Shown: piece by piece, positions 8,950-16,399 of the stretch
Position numbering within the stretch: the stretch's first letter is position 1
Layout: the number at the start of each line of letters is the position of its first letter
Assembly (NCBI RefSeq): GCF_002272015.1
Contig: NZ_NPBY01000021.1
Location: 62,001-126,000, forward strand
Length of the DNA stretch: 64,000 nt
Source of the DNA: Paenibacillus campinasensis
Lineage (GTDB): Bacteria; Bacillota; Bacilli; Paenibacillales; Paenibacillaceae
Direction of reading: 5' to 3'
Program-made: the position numbers and the translations under genes
The notes under the pieces: generated by a model
Told to the model about the DNA's origin: nothing
Seen by the model: the letters and a program-made list of their open reading frames with translations, nothing else
Databases searched by the model: none

Positions 8950-10119
8950 ATGATGACCAATACTGCTGATGCGCTATACGTCCACGATCTGTCCAGGGAG
9001 TTGTTATTGCTGCTTCATCTACTGGGCAAGCGCCAGCTGGATACGGAAGCGTTAAGGCCATTAACCGCGGACCTCGACTGGGCATTGTTCAATAAGCTGG
9101 TGGTCCATCATCGGGTGGTCCCGCCTGTGTATCTGGCGTTGCAAGAGCATTCGGCGCTCGTTCCGGAACATGTTATTCCGTTTCTGCACCGCCATTATCA
9201 TCAGAACATGATGAAGATGCTGCATCTGGGCAGGGCGATGAGTCAGGTCCGTGAGGCATTCGAGCACAGCGGCATACGCAGCCTCTGGCTAAAAGGCCCC
9301 TTATTGGCCTTACAGCTGTATGGGGATATGGCACGCCGGTCCTCCAAGGATCTGGACGTGCTTGTGGACGACCGGGATGTGGAGAAGGCCCGGGAAATTC
9401 TGATCGAGCTGGGATATGTGCCGGAAGAGGAATGGCTCCTGAACAACTGGAAAAGGAAAAGCCATCATCTGTCGATGGAGCATCCGGAGCACGGGGTCCA
9501 GGTCGAAATTCACTGGCAGTTAAGTCCGCATTCCGGCAAGGACTGCACCTTCGACGATCTGTGGTCGCGGAGAAAGGAAATCGTGCTGTCGGGCCAGTCC
9601 TTCTACGGGATTGGAGGCGAGGACCTGCTGCATTATCTTGCGGAGCATGGCGCCAGGCACGGATGGTTCCGGCTGCGGTGGCTTCTGGATATCGCGGATC
9701 TGCTGCCACAATCAAGCAGCGCGAATATGATCGCGCATCTTAAGCTGCATGGAGGCCGGCACTATATAGGCCAGGCATTGCTGCTGTCAGGTCAGCTGCT
9801 GTCTGCGGCGGTTCCGAAAGCGCTAGCGGACGAGACGGTGAATGTGCGTTCTTATCGACTCGCCGGAATGGCTCTTCATTATATAAAACGAATGGTCCAA
9901 TTGAATCCGGTGCCGGAGAAAAGCGTCGCTTGGCATTATCACCGCTACCTGTTCCTGCTTATGTCAGGCAAGCAGCGCGTGGCCTACATTGCCGGTAAGC
10001 TGCTCCCGAGCTCAAGGGACGCGTTGATGCTTCCTTTGCCCAAGCCGCTGCGCTTTCTTTATTATCCGTTGCGGCCGTTTCTATGGTTCTGGCGGCGGAT
10101 GAAACAACCGTCACTATGA
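8950..10119 (+). CDS. Nucleotidyltransferase family protein (NTP_transf_5 type)
   Basis: A 389-residue cytoplasmic protein of the uncharacterised nucleotidyltransferase family often encoded in Firmicutes lasso-peptide clusters. The Pol-beta-like signature is visible: LWLKGPLLALQLYGDMARR, then the metal-binding D134-x-D136 in SSKDLDVLV, and a third acidic/His block HHLSMEHPEHGVQVEIHW. The C-terminal half is helical with conserved-looking EDLLHYLAEHGARHGWFRLRWLLD. Start at ATG 8950 (or the next ATG 8953) behind GAGGTG. It lies 18 bp after the UDP-glucose dehydrogenase and 44 bp before a PqqD-like gene. The substrate that it would nucleotidylate is not known for the family; here either a peptide or a glycan intermediate is possible. 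Confidence 0.82.
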   Translation: MMTNTADALYVHDLSRELLLLLHLLGKRQLDTEALRPLTADLDWALFNKLVVHHRVVPPVYLALQEHSALVPEHVIPFLHRHYHQNMMKMLHLGRAMSQVREAFEHSGIRSLWLKGPLLALQLYGDMARRSSKDLDVLVDDRDVEKAREILIELGYVPEEEWLLNNWKRKSHHLSMEHPEHGVQVEIHWQLSPHSGKDCTFDDLWSRRKEIVLSGQSFYGIGGEDLLHYLAEHGARHGWFRLRWLLDIADLLPQSSSANMIAHLKLHGGRHYIGQALLLSGQLLSAAVPKALADETVNVRSYRLAGMALHYIKRMVQLNPVPEKSVAWHYHRYLFLLMSGKQRVAYIAGKLLPSSRDALMLPLPKPLRFLYYPLRPFLWFWRRMKQPSL

Positions 10120-10163
10120 TGTTGATGGCTGTCTGATGTTATCACCGAAGGAGGGAACGATGG

Positions 10164-10460
10164 ATGAACACGGATATTATCACTGCCGAGGATCTGATTG
10201 TGCAGTCTGAGGGCTTTCTGGTCAGCGAAATGGATGGCGAGAAAGTGATGCTCAATATTGAAAGCGGTAAATATTACAACCTGGGCCGGATCGGCGGGCG
10301 GATCTGGGAGCTGGCCGAATCGCCGATCTCGGTCACGGGGATGGTGGAGCAGCTGGTAGCCGAATATGAGATCGAGCCGGACACTTGCAGACAGCAGGTG
10401 GAGAGGTTTGTGAACCAGCTGGCAACCGAAGGCCTGATCCGGGTGACAAGAGCGGAATGA
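10164..10460 (+). CDS. PqqD family protein (lasso B1-like recognition element)
   Basis: A 98-residue protein of the PqqD/RRE fold. In lasso-peptide and other RiPP pathways such proteins bind the leader peptide and hand it to the protease. The family core is visible: DGEKVMLNIESGKYYNLGRIGGRIWEL (a three-stranded sheet ending in a winged helix; given at 10231-10311), followed by VEQLVAEYEIEPDTC and a final helix FVNQLATEGLIRV. The ATG at 10164 is preceded by AAGGAGGG with 8-base spacing. Its stop overlaps the next ATG (ATGA), so it is coupled to the B2-like gene exactly as in split-B lasso clusters. No leader peptide gene was found next to it, so its ligand is open. Confidence 0.85.
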   Translation: MNTDIITAEDLIVQSEGFLVSEMDGEKVMLNIESGKYYNLGRIGGRIWELAESPISVTGMVEQLVAEYEIEPDTCRQQVERFVNQLATEGLIRVTRAE

Positions 10461-10951
10461 GCTTGCTTCGAAAAGCGCGCCGGTTCATATCCTATCCATG
10501 GCCTATGCGGTTCATGTTCATCGAGGCGTATCTGTTCCTGGCTTGGGGGAGGATATTCAAGCTGCTTCCCTTCCACAAGGTCAGACATACCCTTGGCGAA
10601 TATATGAAGGAGACGCCAATCAGCGGCTGTACAGAGCAGGAGCAGCGGCTGCTTCGTCAAATTTCCAGGGCGATCCATACGATGAGTCGGGTGACCTGGT
10701 GGGAGAGCCAGTGTCTGGTCAAGGCGGTGGCGGCGATGAAAATGCTGGAGCGAAGAGGTCTGGCATGCACGCTGTATCTCGGCAGCGGCCGGGATGACCA
10801 CGGCAAGATGGCTGCGCATGCCTGGCTTCGCAGCGGCTCGTATATCGTGACAGGCAAGGAAGGGCATGAGCGATATGCCGTTGTCGGTATTTTTGGCAAG
10901 GATAGCGCGAGGAACAGGGCAGCGGCGGCCGTCAAGCGCCAGCGCATATAG
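10457..10951 (+). CDS. Lasso-peptide B2-type transglutaminase-like protease
   Basis: A 164-residue protein of the transglutaminase-like superfamily that, as lasso B2, removes the leader peptide. The start ATG 10457 overlaps the PqqD stop; an in-frame extension upstream is just read-through of another frame. The catalytic Cys86 is in WWESQCLVKAVAAMKMLERRG and the His121 in MAAHAWLRSG, both in the family's expected setting. The usual third residue (Asp about 12 positions after the His) is not evident in SYIVTGKEGHERY, although related Firmicutes proteins also vary there. The N-terminus is hydrophobic (PMRFMFIEAYLFLAWGRI). Context: the nucleotidyltransferase and the PqqD gene lie upstream and an ABC exporter downstream; no cyclase is present. 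Function in this operon is unproven. Confidence 0.85.
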   Translation: MSLLRKARRFISYPWPMRFMFIEAYLFLAWGRIFKLLPFHKVRHTLGEYMKETPISGCTEQEQRLLRQISRAIHTMSRVTWWESQCLVKAVAAMKMLERRGLACTLYLGSGRDDHGKMAAHAWLRSGSYIVTGKEGHERYAVVGIFGKDSARNRAAAAVKRQRI

Positions 10952-11102
10952 CCGATATCGTGCATGAAAATGTCTAACTGCATGTAGGAAGTGCATGTAT
11001 GAAGGTGCGTGAAGTTCATGGCGTGGGAGAAGGAAGAAGATGGGGAAAGGCATAGGGTGAGTGAAGGCATAGGGTGTCTACTGCGTATAAGGAGTTATGA
11101 CC

Positions 11103-12908
11103 GTGAAGGATTTATTCTATTATGTTCGTAAACTGCGTCAGATCGCCGGAGGCAGACTATATCTCAATATGTTCCTGATTCTGCTGATCAGTTTGCTGGA
11201 AGGGATCGGCTTATACCTGATCATTCCGCTTCTGGGCCTGGTCGGGGTATTCCAGGGCGATATGGGCGGCGTGCCGCTTGTGTCCCATCTGCTTGAGCTG
11301 CTCCGTTCCTGGTCGTGGGAGCCGAGTTTGACAAGTGTGCTGATCCTGTTCGTGATCATTGTCGGCGGGCAGGCTCTCCTGACCCGGAGTCAGTCGATCC
11401 TAAATGCAGCCATTCTGCAGAAATTCATTCGCACGCTTCGGATGGAAACCTATGAAGGCCTGCTGCATGCCAAGTGGGCGTTCTTCTTGCGCAAGCGCAA
11501 GTCCGACTTTCATCATGTGATGTCCAATGAGCTGGGCCGCGTGAACCAGGGCACCTTCCTGTTTCTCCAGATGATATCTTCTCTGCTGTTCACGCTCGTT
11601 CAGATCGGGCTGGCCTTCTGGCTGTCGCCGGTACTTACGCTGACCGTCCTGATCAGCGGCGGGCTGCTGGCACTGTTCGGACGCAGATTCATCCGGAAAT
11701 CGAAGTCGATCGGCGAACAGACGTCCGAGCTGTCCAAGCGTTATTTTGCGGGGATTACGGACCATTTTAGCGGGATCAAGGATATCAAGAGCAACCGGCT
11801 GGAGCAGTCGCATCTGAGCTGGTTCAGCCGCCTGTCGGGCCAGATGGAGGAGAACTTCATCCGGTTCGGACGGATCAATGCGCTGTCACAGCTTATTTAC
11901 CGGCTGTCCTCGGTGGTGCTGATTGCCGGCTTTGTGTTTCTGGCGCTGGAGGTGCTGCGCACGCCGGCCGAATCGCTGCTTGTGGTGGTGCTTATTTTTA
12001 CACGGCTATGGCCGAGGTTCATCAGCATTCAGACGAGCTCCGAGCAGCTCGTATCGAATCTTCCCGCCTTTCGCACCATGCGGCAGTTGCAGCAGGAGTA
12101 CGAAGCGGAGCGGGAGATGACAGGGGCGGTGAGCGCCGCGGTCGCTCCGCGGCTTCATATGCAGGAAGGGATTGAATGCCGGGATGTCGATTACCGTTAC
12201 GATCCTTCCTCGGCCGAGTACGCATTAAGCGGAATCCGTGTGTTCATTCCCGCCAACCGCATGACGGCCATTGTCGGCAAATCCGGCGCAGGAAAAAGCA
12301 CGCTGATCGACCTTGTGATGGGGATGATTCAGCCTGAACGCGGAGAGGTTCTGGTCGATGGCAGATCCATCAAGGACCAGACACAGCTGATGGCGCTAAG
12401 AAATGCGGTCGGCTATGTGGCGCAGGATCCATTTCTGTTCAATGAAAGCATCCGCGATAACCTGAAACTGGTGGCGCCGGAAGCGACCGATGAGGAGCTG
12501 TGGGCGGCACTGGAATTTTCCTCCTCCGATGATTTTGTGAGGAGGCTGCCTCAGGGTCTGGATACGGTGATCGGCGATCGGGGAATACGTTTATCCGGGG
12601 GAGAGCGCCAGCGAATTGTGCTGGCCCGAGCCATCCTGAAACGGCCATCTATTCTTGTGCTGGACGAAGCGACAAGCGCTCTGGACAGCGACAATGAAAG
12701 ACGGATTCAGGAGGCGCTGGATAAGCTGAAGGGCAGCATGACCGTCATTGTTATCGCTCATCGGCTGTCCACGATTCGCCACGCCGATCAGGTGATCGTG
12801 CTGGAGCAGGGACAGGTGGTACAGCAGGGGGGCTATCAGCAGCTGGCCCAGGAAAGCAAGGGCACCTTCAGGCAGCTGCTGAATTATCAGACCGGCTCTT
12901 CGTTGTAG
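11103..12908 (+). CDS. ABC exporter (fused membrane and ATPase domains)
   Basis: A ~601-residue half-transporter that would work as a homodimer in the membrane. Residues 1-320 carry about six helices; the ATPase domain follows with Walker A GKSGAGKST, the Q-loop YVAQDPF, signature LSGGERQR, Walker B ILVLDEATSALD and the switch His in VIAHRLST. GTG 11103 is favoured because AAGGAG (11089-11094) is 8 bases upstream; the nearby ATG 11097 would be only 2 bases from it. It ends the polysaccharide/maturation operon, 151 bp after the B2-like gene. In lasso clusters this position is held by the peptide exporter D; in a polysaccharide operon a PglK-like lipid-linked-oligosaccharide flippase is the main alternative. 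Confidence 0.85.
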   Translation: MKDLFYYVRKLRQIAGGRLYLNMFLILLISLLEGIGLYLIIPLLGLVGVFQGDMGGVPLVSHLLELLRSWSWEPSLTSVLILFVIIVGGQALLTRSQSILNAAILQKFIRTLRMETYEGLLHAKWAFFLRKRKSDFHHVMSNELGRVNQGTFLFLQMISSLLFTLVQIGLAFWLSPVLTLTVLISGGLLALFGRRFIRKSKSIGEQTSELSKRYFAGITDHFSGIKDIKSNRLEQSHLSWFSRLSGQMEENFIRFGRINALSQLIYRLSSVVLIAGFVFLALEVLRTPAESLLVVVLIFTRLWPRFISIQTSSEQLVSNLPAFRTMRQLQQEYEAEREMTGAVSAAVAPRLHMQEGIECRDVDYRYDPSSAEYALSGIRVFIPANRMTAIVGKSGAGKSTLIDLVMGMIQPERGEVLVDGRSIKDQTQLMALRNAVGYVAQDPFLFNESIRDNLKLVAPEATDEELWAALEFSSSDDFVRRLPQGLDTVIGDRGIRLSGGERQRIVLARAILKRPSILVLDEATSALDSDNERRIQEALDKLKGSMTVIVIAHRLSTIRHADQVIVLEQGQVVQQGGYQQLAQESKGTFRQLLNYQTGSSL

Positions 12909-12959
12909 GCGCTGGATGGGTTATAGTTGTCTGGTTAACCATTGGTGTTTAAGTGAGAG

Positions 12960-13058
12960 GCAAGAAGTAAGAAGCAAGAAGTAAGAAGTACGAGGTAAAA
13001 AGCAAGGAGTACCGAGAAGCACGGAGAAGTATGGCAAGAAGTAAGAAGTAAGAAGTAT
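12960..13058 (+). repeat. Degenerate heptamer tandem repeat
   Basis: About 100 bp made largely of the 7-mer AAGAAGT or AAGAAGC in tandem. Two clean runs (12961-12990 and 13034-13057) flank a degenerate middle part (GAGGTAAAAAGC, AAGGAGTACC, GAGAAGCACGG). No coding potential is supported. It sits directly behind the ABC exporter gene. Confidence 0.8.
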
Positions 13059-13094
13059 AGCGAGCTGAGAGGGGAAGAGCTCCTTCGGCTCGCT
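13059..13094 (+). terminator. Stem-loop behind the exporter operon, possible terminator
   Basis: Inverted repeat AGCGAGC (13059-13065) and GCTCGCT (13088-13094), followed by TGTTTG. The weak T-run makes termination uncertain, but it is the first strong stem after the 12908 stop. Confidence 0.45.
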
Positions 13095-13187
13095 TGTTTG
13101 CGTATGTAAGCCATGGCAGGCGGTTGTAGAAGCTTGTATCCCCATACATGTACCAATTGCATGTACAGGAATAACATAAGGGGAGGA

Positions 13188-13364
13188 CTTGTATGATTTT
13201 TCGTACAAATCAAGCCAATATTCAGTAAAATGGCCGATTTTGTATTATTTTTCATATAAAATTAGAAGCCTGGAGGGATGACGAGGGAATTTGTATGATG
13301 ATTCGTACAAATGGCTGGTCATCCCTCGATTTAGCCTAGGCTTTGTATGATAAATCACACAAAG
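13188..13364. repeat. Array of four related palindromes with 51-52 bp period
   Basis: Four near-identical dyads start at 13188, 13239, 13290 and 13342. The common form is TTTGTATGA-N4-TCGTACAAA. Arms are conserved, while the four central bases differ (TTTT, TTTT, TGAT, TAAA). The second and fourth copies are degenerate in one arm. The distance between copies is 51, 51 and 52 bp, close to five DNA turns. The third copy is further enclosed by a perfect inverted repeat GAGGGATGAC (13273-13282) and GTCATCCCTC (13318-13327). A weaker fifth dyad, TGTAT-CCCC-ATACA, lies at 13135-13148. No gene is present here. Confidence 0.75.
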
Positions 13365-13414
13365 TCACAAAAGTACGAAGTGGCAACGCACACAGCCATC
13401 CTGTAGTTCGAAGG

Positions 13415-13462
13415 ACGCCTCGATCTATCTGCCTGAGCAGAAGTGATCGGGGCGTTCTTTTT
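13415..13462 (+). terminator. Rho-independent terminator upstream of pspA
   Basis: Stem ACGCCTCGATC (13415-13425) with GATCGGGGCGT (13445-13455), one G-T pair, followed by TTCTTTTT. It separates the palindrome array from the pspA promoter. Confidence 0.85.
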
Positions 13463-13548
13463 GCAGTTCACGGGCTGATACCACAATAAGTGATTATTTT
13501 CACAATCAATGATTAATTTCTGACAAATAGATACAAATTCACCTAAAA

Positions 13549-13575
13549 TGAAACCTTCATCCCATTTATCATGTA
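13549..13575 (+). promoter_or_regulatory. Sigma-W-like ECF promoter of the pspA operon
   Basis: TGAAAC (13549-13554), 17 bases, TGTA (13572-13575), about 40 bp before the pspA start. The Bacillus sigma-W consensus is TGAAAC-N16/17-CGTA, so only one base of the -10 differs. The B. subtilis counterpart operon is known to be sigma-W controlled. Confidence 0.65.
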
Positions 13576-13614
13576 TTATTAGGAGACATATCATCCTTTT
13601 TAAGGAGGTTCGTG

Positions 13615-14373
13615 ATGACGATTTTGTCGAGATTCAGGGATATTATGGCGGCAAACGTGAATGCTTGGCTGGATAGATCGAAAGACCCGGAGAAGACGAT
13701 CAAGGAATATATGCAGGCCCTGCGCAGCGACCTCGGTCAGGTGAAGGCCGAAACGGAGTCGCAGGTTGCCCAGGAGAGAAGAGCGAAGCGGGCGCTGGAC
13801 GAAGGTCAGGCTGACGTGCGCAAGCTGCAGCGGTATGCTGAGAAAGCGGCGATGGAAGGCAAAGACGAGGATGCACTCAAGTTTCTGGAGCGCAAGGCGC
13901 TGGAAACTGAGAAGCTTGCCCCTCTTCAGGAAGCCTATGATGCGGCCGCCTCGAACTTGGCCAAGATGAAGGAGATGGAAGCGAAGCTGGTGAAGGATAT
14001 CGGCCAGTTGGAAGCCCGCTATGCGGAGCTGAAGGGCAAGCTGGCCGCGGCGAAGTCGCAGCAGGAACTGAACGAGCGAGGCGCTGGCGCCGGGGGAGCG
14101 CATGCGGCGCTGTCCGCCATGGAGGAGAAAGCAAGCCTGGCCCTGAACGAGGCGCTGGCGCTGGCTGAGCTGCGGGGAGGAGCCCAGGAAGACGATCTGG
14201 ATGACCTGATTGCACAGCTGGAGAAGGAGCAGCGTGCAGGTGGGTCGAACGCTGGACCCGACGCGGGGGTTAATGCGGGTACTGGCTCCAGCAGCGAGGT
14301 TGATGGACCGAAGACGATGAGCGCTGAAGACGAACTGGCCGCATTAAAGGCCAGATTAAATCCAAAGGAATAG
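13615..14373 (+). CDS. pspA: PspA/IM30 family phage-shock protein
   Basis: A 252-residue coiled-coil peripheral membrane protein that stabilises the cytoplasmic membrane under stress. The N-terminus MTILSRFRDIMAANVNAWLDRSKDPEKTI is the typical amphipathic helix (given by position 13615-13701) and the rest is a long charged coiled coil (e.g. KETESQVAQERRAKR-like heptads, residues ~40-150). The last ~60 residues are low-complexity Gly/Ala/Ser. ATG 13615 is chosen over GTG 13612 because AAGGAGG (13602-13608) is then 6 bases away. It is the first gene of a four-gene operon that matches B. subtilis ydjFGHI in order and content, and has a sigma-W-like promoter. Confidence 0.93.
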   Translation: MTILSRFRDIMAANVNAWLDRSKDPEKTIKEYMQALRSDLGQVKAETESQVAQERRAKRALDEGQADVRKLQRYAEKAAMEGKDEDALKFLERKALETEKLAPLQEAYDAAASNLAKMKEMEAKLVKDIGQLEARYAELKGKLAAAKSQQELNERGAGAGGAHAALSAMEEKASLALNEALALAELRGGAQEDDLDDLIAQLEKEQRAGGSNAGPDAGVNAGTGSSSEVDGPKTMSAEDELAALKARLNPKE

Positions 14374-14403
14374 CCGCATAGATAGGCTGATCGAGGTGAG
14401 CAA

Positions 14404-15438
14404 ATGCCGGTAATTGAGTATAAATGCCCGAACTGCGGCAGCGGTATGGTGTTTGATGCGAATACGGGAGCATTATCCTGCCAAAGCTGCGGACGACAAG
14501 ATCATATTGAATCTATCTCTGATCCCCTCACGAACGTGGTGTTTTCCGAGGAGGACAGGACGAGAGAGTATCACTGCAACAGTTGCGGAGCCGTCATTAT
14601 GACAGAGCCTGAGACGAGCGCAACGAACTGCACCTTTTGCGGGTCGGCCGTTGTGCTTGGCGACCGGCTTGCGGGAAAGCTTGCTCCGGCGCAGATCATT
14701 CCGTTCTCGATCAGCAAGGAGCAGGCGATGGAGGCTTTTCGGAAATGGTGCAGGAAAGGGCTGCTGACCCCAAGCGGATTTATGACGGCCAATCGGGTGC
14801 AGAGCATCACCGGGGTGTACGTTCCGTTCTGGCTCTATGATCTGAAGAGCGATGTAGAGGTCCATGGCCGCGCGACGAAGGTGCGGATCTACAGACTGGG
14901 CGATTATGAGTATACGGAAACGAAGCATTACAGCATATACAGGGACATTCATCTGGAATACGTGAAGGTGCCGATTGACGCTTCGGAGAAAATGAACGAC
15001 GAGCTCATGGATAAGCTGGAGCCGTTCCCTTACAGCAAGCTTGAGCAGTTTAAAACCCCTTATCTGGCCGGTTACATCGCTGAAAAATACAGCTACACCG
15101 ACAGTCAGCTGCTGCCTCGGGCCAAGGACAAAATCAGAAGTTTTATCGATTCCTATATTTCATCCACGGTAACGGGTTATTCCACGGTAAGCTATACCGA
15201 TGTCGATATCGATACCAGAGCGAAGCATGCGGAATATGTGCTGCTTCCGGTATGGATGGTCAATTACAGCTATAATAAGAAAAATTATATATTCGCTATG
15301 AACGGACAGACCGGAAAGGTGGTAGGGAGGCCGCCGATCAGCAAGCTGAAAGTGACTGCGTGGTTCACCGGCATCTCGGGAGCAGCATTCCTCGTTCAAC
15401 AGCTGATATCACTCATCATACAGGGAGGTGGTTCCTAA
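14404..15438 (+). CDS. ydjG: Zinc-ribbon protein, YdjG-like
   Basis: A 344-residue protein with two N-terminal zinc ribbons: CPNCGSGM...CQSCG (residues ~8-30) and CNSCGAVI...CTFCG (~58-80). The central part is a beta-rich domain (GVYVPFWLYDLKSDVEVHGRA-type strands, residues ~138-290) and the C-terminus is hydrophobic (VTAWFTGISGAAFLVQQLIS, one membrane segment). The B. subtilis equivalent YdjG is part of the PspA-associated membrane-stress complex. It starts at ATG 14404 behind GAGGTG, 30 bp after pspA, and its stop TAA shares a base with the next ATG. It probably helps recruit the downstream membrane partner; the biochemical activity is unknown. Confidence 0.85.
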   Translation: MPVIEYKCPNCGSGMVFDANTGALSCQSCGRQDHIESISDPLTNVVFSEEDRTREYHCNSCGAVIMTEPETSATNCTFCGSAVVLGDRLAGKLAPAQIIPFSISKEQAMEAFRKWCRKGLLTPSGFMTANRVQSITGVYVPFWLYDLKSDVEVHGRATKVRIYRLGDYEYTETKHYSIYRDIHLEYVKVPIDASEKMNDELMDKLEPFPYSKLEQFKTPYLAGYIAEKYSYTDSQLLPRAKDKIRSFIDSYISSTVTGYSTVSYTDVDIDTRAKHAEYVLLPVWMVNYSYNKKNYIFAMNGQTGKVVGRPPISKLKVTAWFTGISGAAFLVQQLISLIIQGGGS

Positions 15439-16379
15439 TGAGAAGAGCTCGGATCCTGCTGGCTTCCCTTCTTTTCACCGTGATGATCGTGACAGGGGCT
15501 CTTTCCTGGGCGACGGAGGCCAGGGCCGATGAGAAACAGCTGATCTTTGATGATGCCGGTCTGCTCACAACCGAGGAGTATGAAGAGCTGAATCAGTTGG
15601 CAAATGAACGGTCGGCTGAACGAGAGACGGACATTATGATCCTGACGGTGGATGGTCCGGATGCCTATGATGTGATGAGGATGACACAGGACTTTTATGA
15701 TGAATATGCGCCAGGTTACGATCAGCCTCACGGAAACACGGCCATCCTGATGGTGGATATGTACCACCGCGAGTTTTATGTTGCCGGTTTTAAGAAGGCG
15801 GAGGAATATGTGAACAATCAGAGGGCGGACGAGATTCGTGATCACATTACGCCCGATATGGCGAACGGCGACTATAAACTTGCCTTCCAGAAGTACATCG
15901 AGGATGTATATGAATACATGGGCATAACCCCGGAACCGGATATGGGCACGGATTCGAATTCAGGTATGGGTTCGGGAACCAGCTCGGGAACCAGCTCGGG
16001 CACAGGCTCGGGCGGAGGGAACAGTTCGAGTTCCGGTAGAGGCGGCGGTTCCGGTTCGGCGTATTCCCCATCGCGTGAGGCTGACGACAGCATTTTTAAT
16101 AATATCTGGGTTCAGATTGGCATCTCCGTTGTCATCGGCGGCGTTGTGGTCGGACTGATGCTTTACAATGCCGGAGGCCGGGTCACCGTCAATGGCCGCA
16201 CTTATGAGAACTCAAGCGTGTCGGGCGTACGGGCCCGCAGAGACCAATATCTTCATACGACAACAACCAAAAGGAAAATCGAACGAAACAACAACTCTGG
16301 CGGTGGCGGCTTCGGAGGTGGCGGCGGGGGCCGGACTTCCGGCGGGCATTCGCACAGCGGCAGCAGAGGTTCATTTTAA
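15438..16379 (+). CDS. ydjH: TPM-domain membrane protein, YdjH-like
   Basis: A 313-residue protein with an N-terminal signal peptide (RILLASLLFTVMIVTGALSW, cleavage near ATEARA-D), an extracytoplasmic TPM domain (residues ~35-165, starting LIFDDAGLLTTEEYEELNQL), a Gly/Ser-rich linker (~175-210), one membrane helix (IWVQIGISVVIGGVVVGLML) and a Gly-rich C-terminus ending GGGGFGGGGGGRTSGG. The start is ATG 15438, overlapping the ydjG stop, with GGGAGGTG at 15423-15430. The order pspA-ydjG-ydjH-ydjI is that of B. subtilis. TPM domains occur in proteins that protect or repair membrane complexes; the role here is inferred from the operon. Confidence 0.85.
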   Translation: MRRARILLASLLFTVMIVTGALSWATEARADEKQLIFDDAGLLTTEEYEELNQLANERSAERETDIMILTVDGPDAYDVMRMTQDFYDEYAPGYDQPHGNTAILMVDMYHREFYVAGFKKAEEYVNNQRADEIRDHITPDMANGDYKLAFQKYIEDVYEYMGITPEPDMGTDSNSGMGSGTSSGTSSGTGSGGGNSSSSGRGGGSGSAYSPSREADDSIFNNIWVQIGISVVIGGVVVGLMLYNAGGRVTVNGRTYENSSVSGVRARRDQYLHTTTTKRKIERNNNSGGGGFGGGGGGRTSGGHSHSGSRGSF

Positions 16380-16399
16380 CAGAAGGGATGGGAGTATCG

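Noticed and set aside
10952..11102. Lasso precursor gene between B2 and exporter
   Set aside because: The only frame is about 18 codons (start ~10998) with no leader motif, no acidic ring residue pattern and no clear ribosome site.
12921..13255. Minus-strand frames with Leu/Ser/Tyr repeats behind the exporter
   Set aside because: They are translations of the AAGAAGT heptamer tract and not protein-coding.
13188..13364. CRISPR array (22-bp repeats, 29-30 bp spacers)
   Set aside because: Repeats are too short and vary in the centre, two copies are degenerate, two spacers are complementary to each other, and no cas gene is present.
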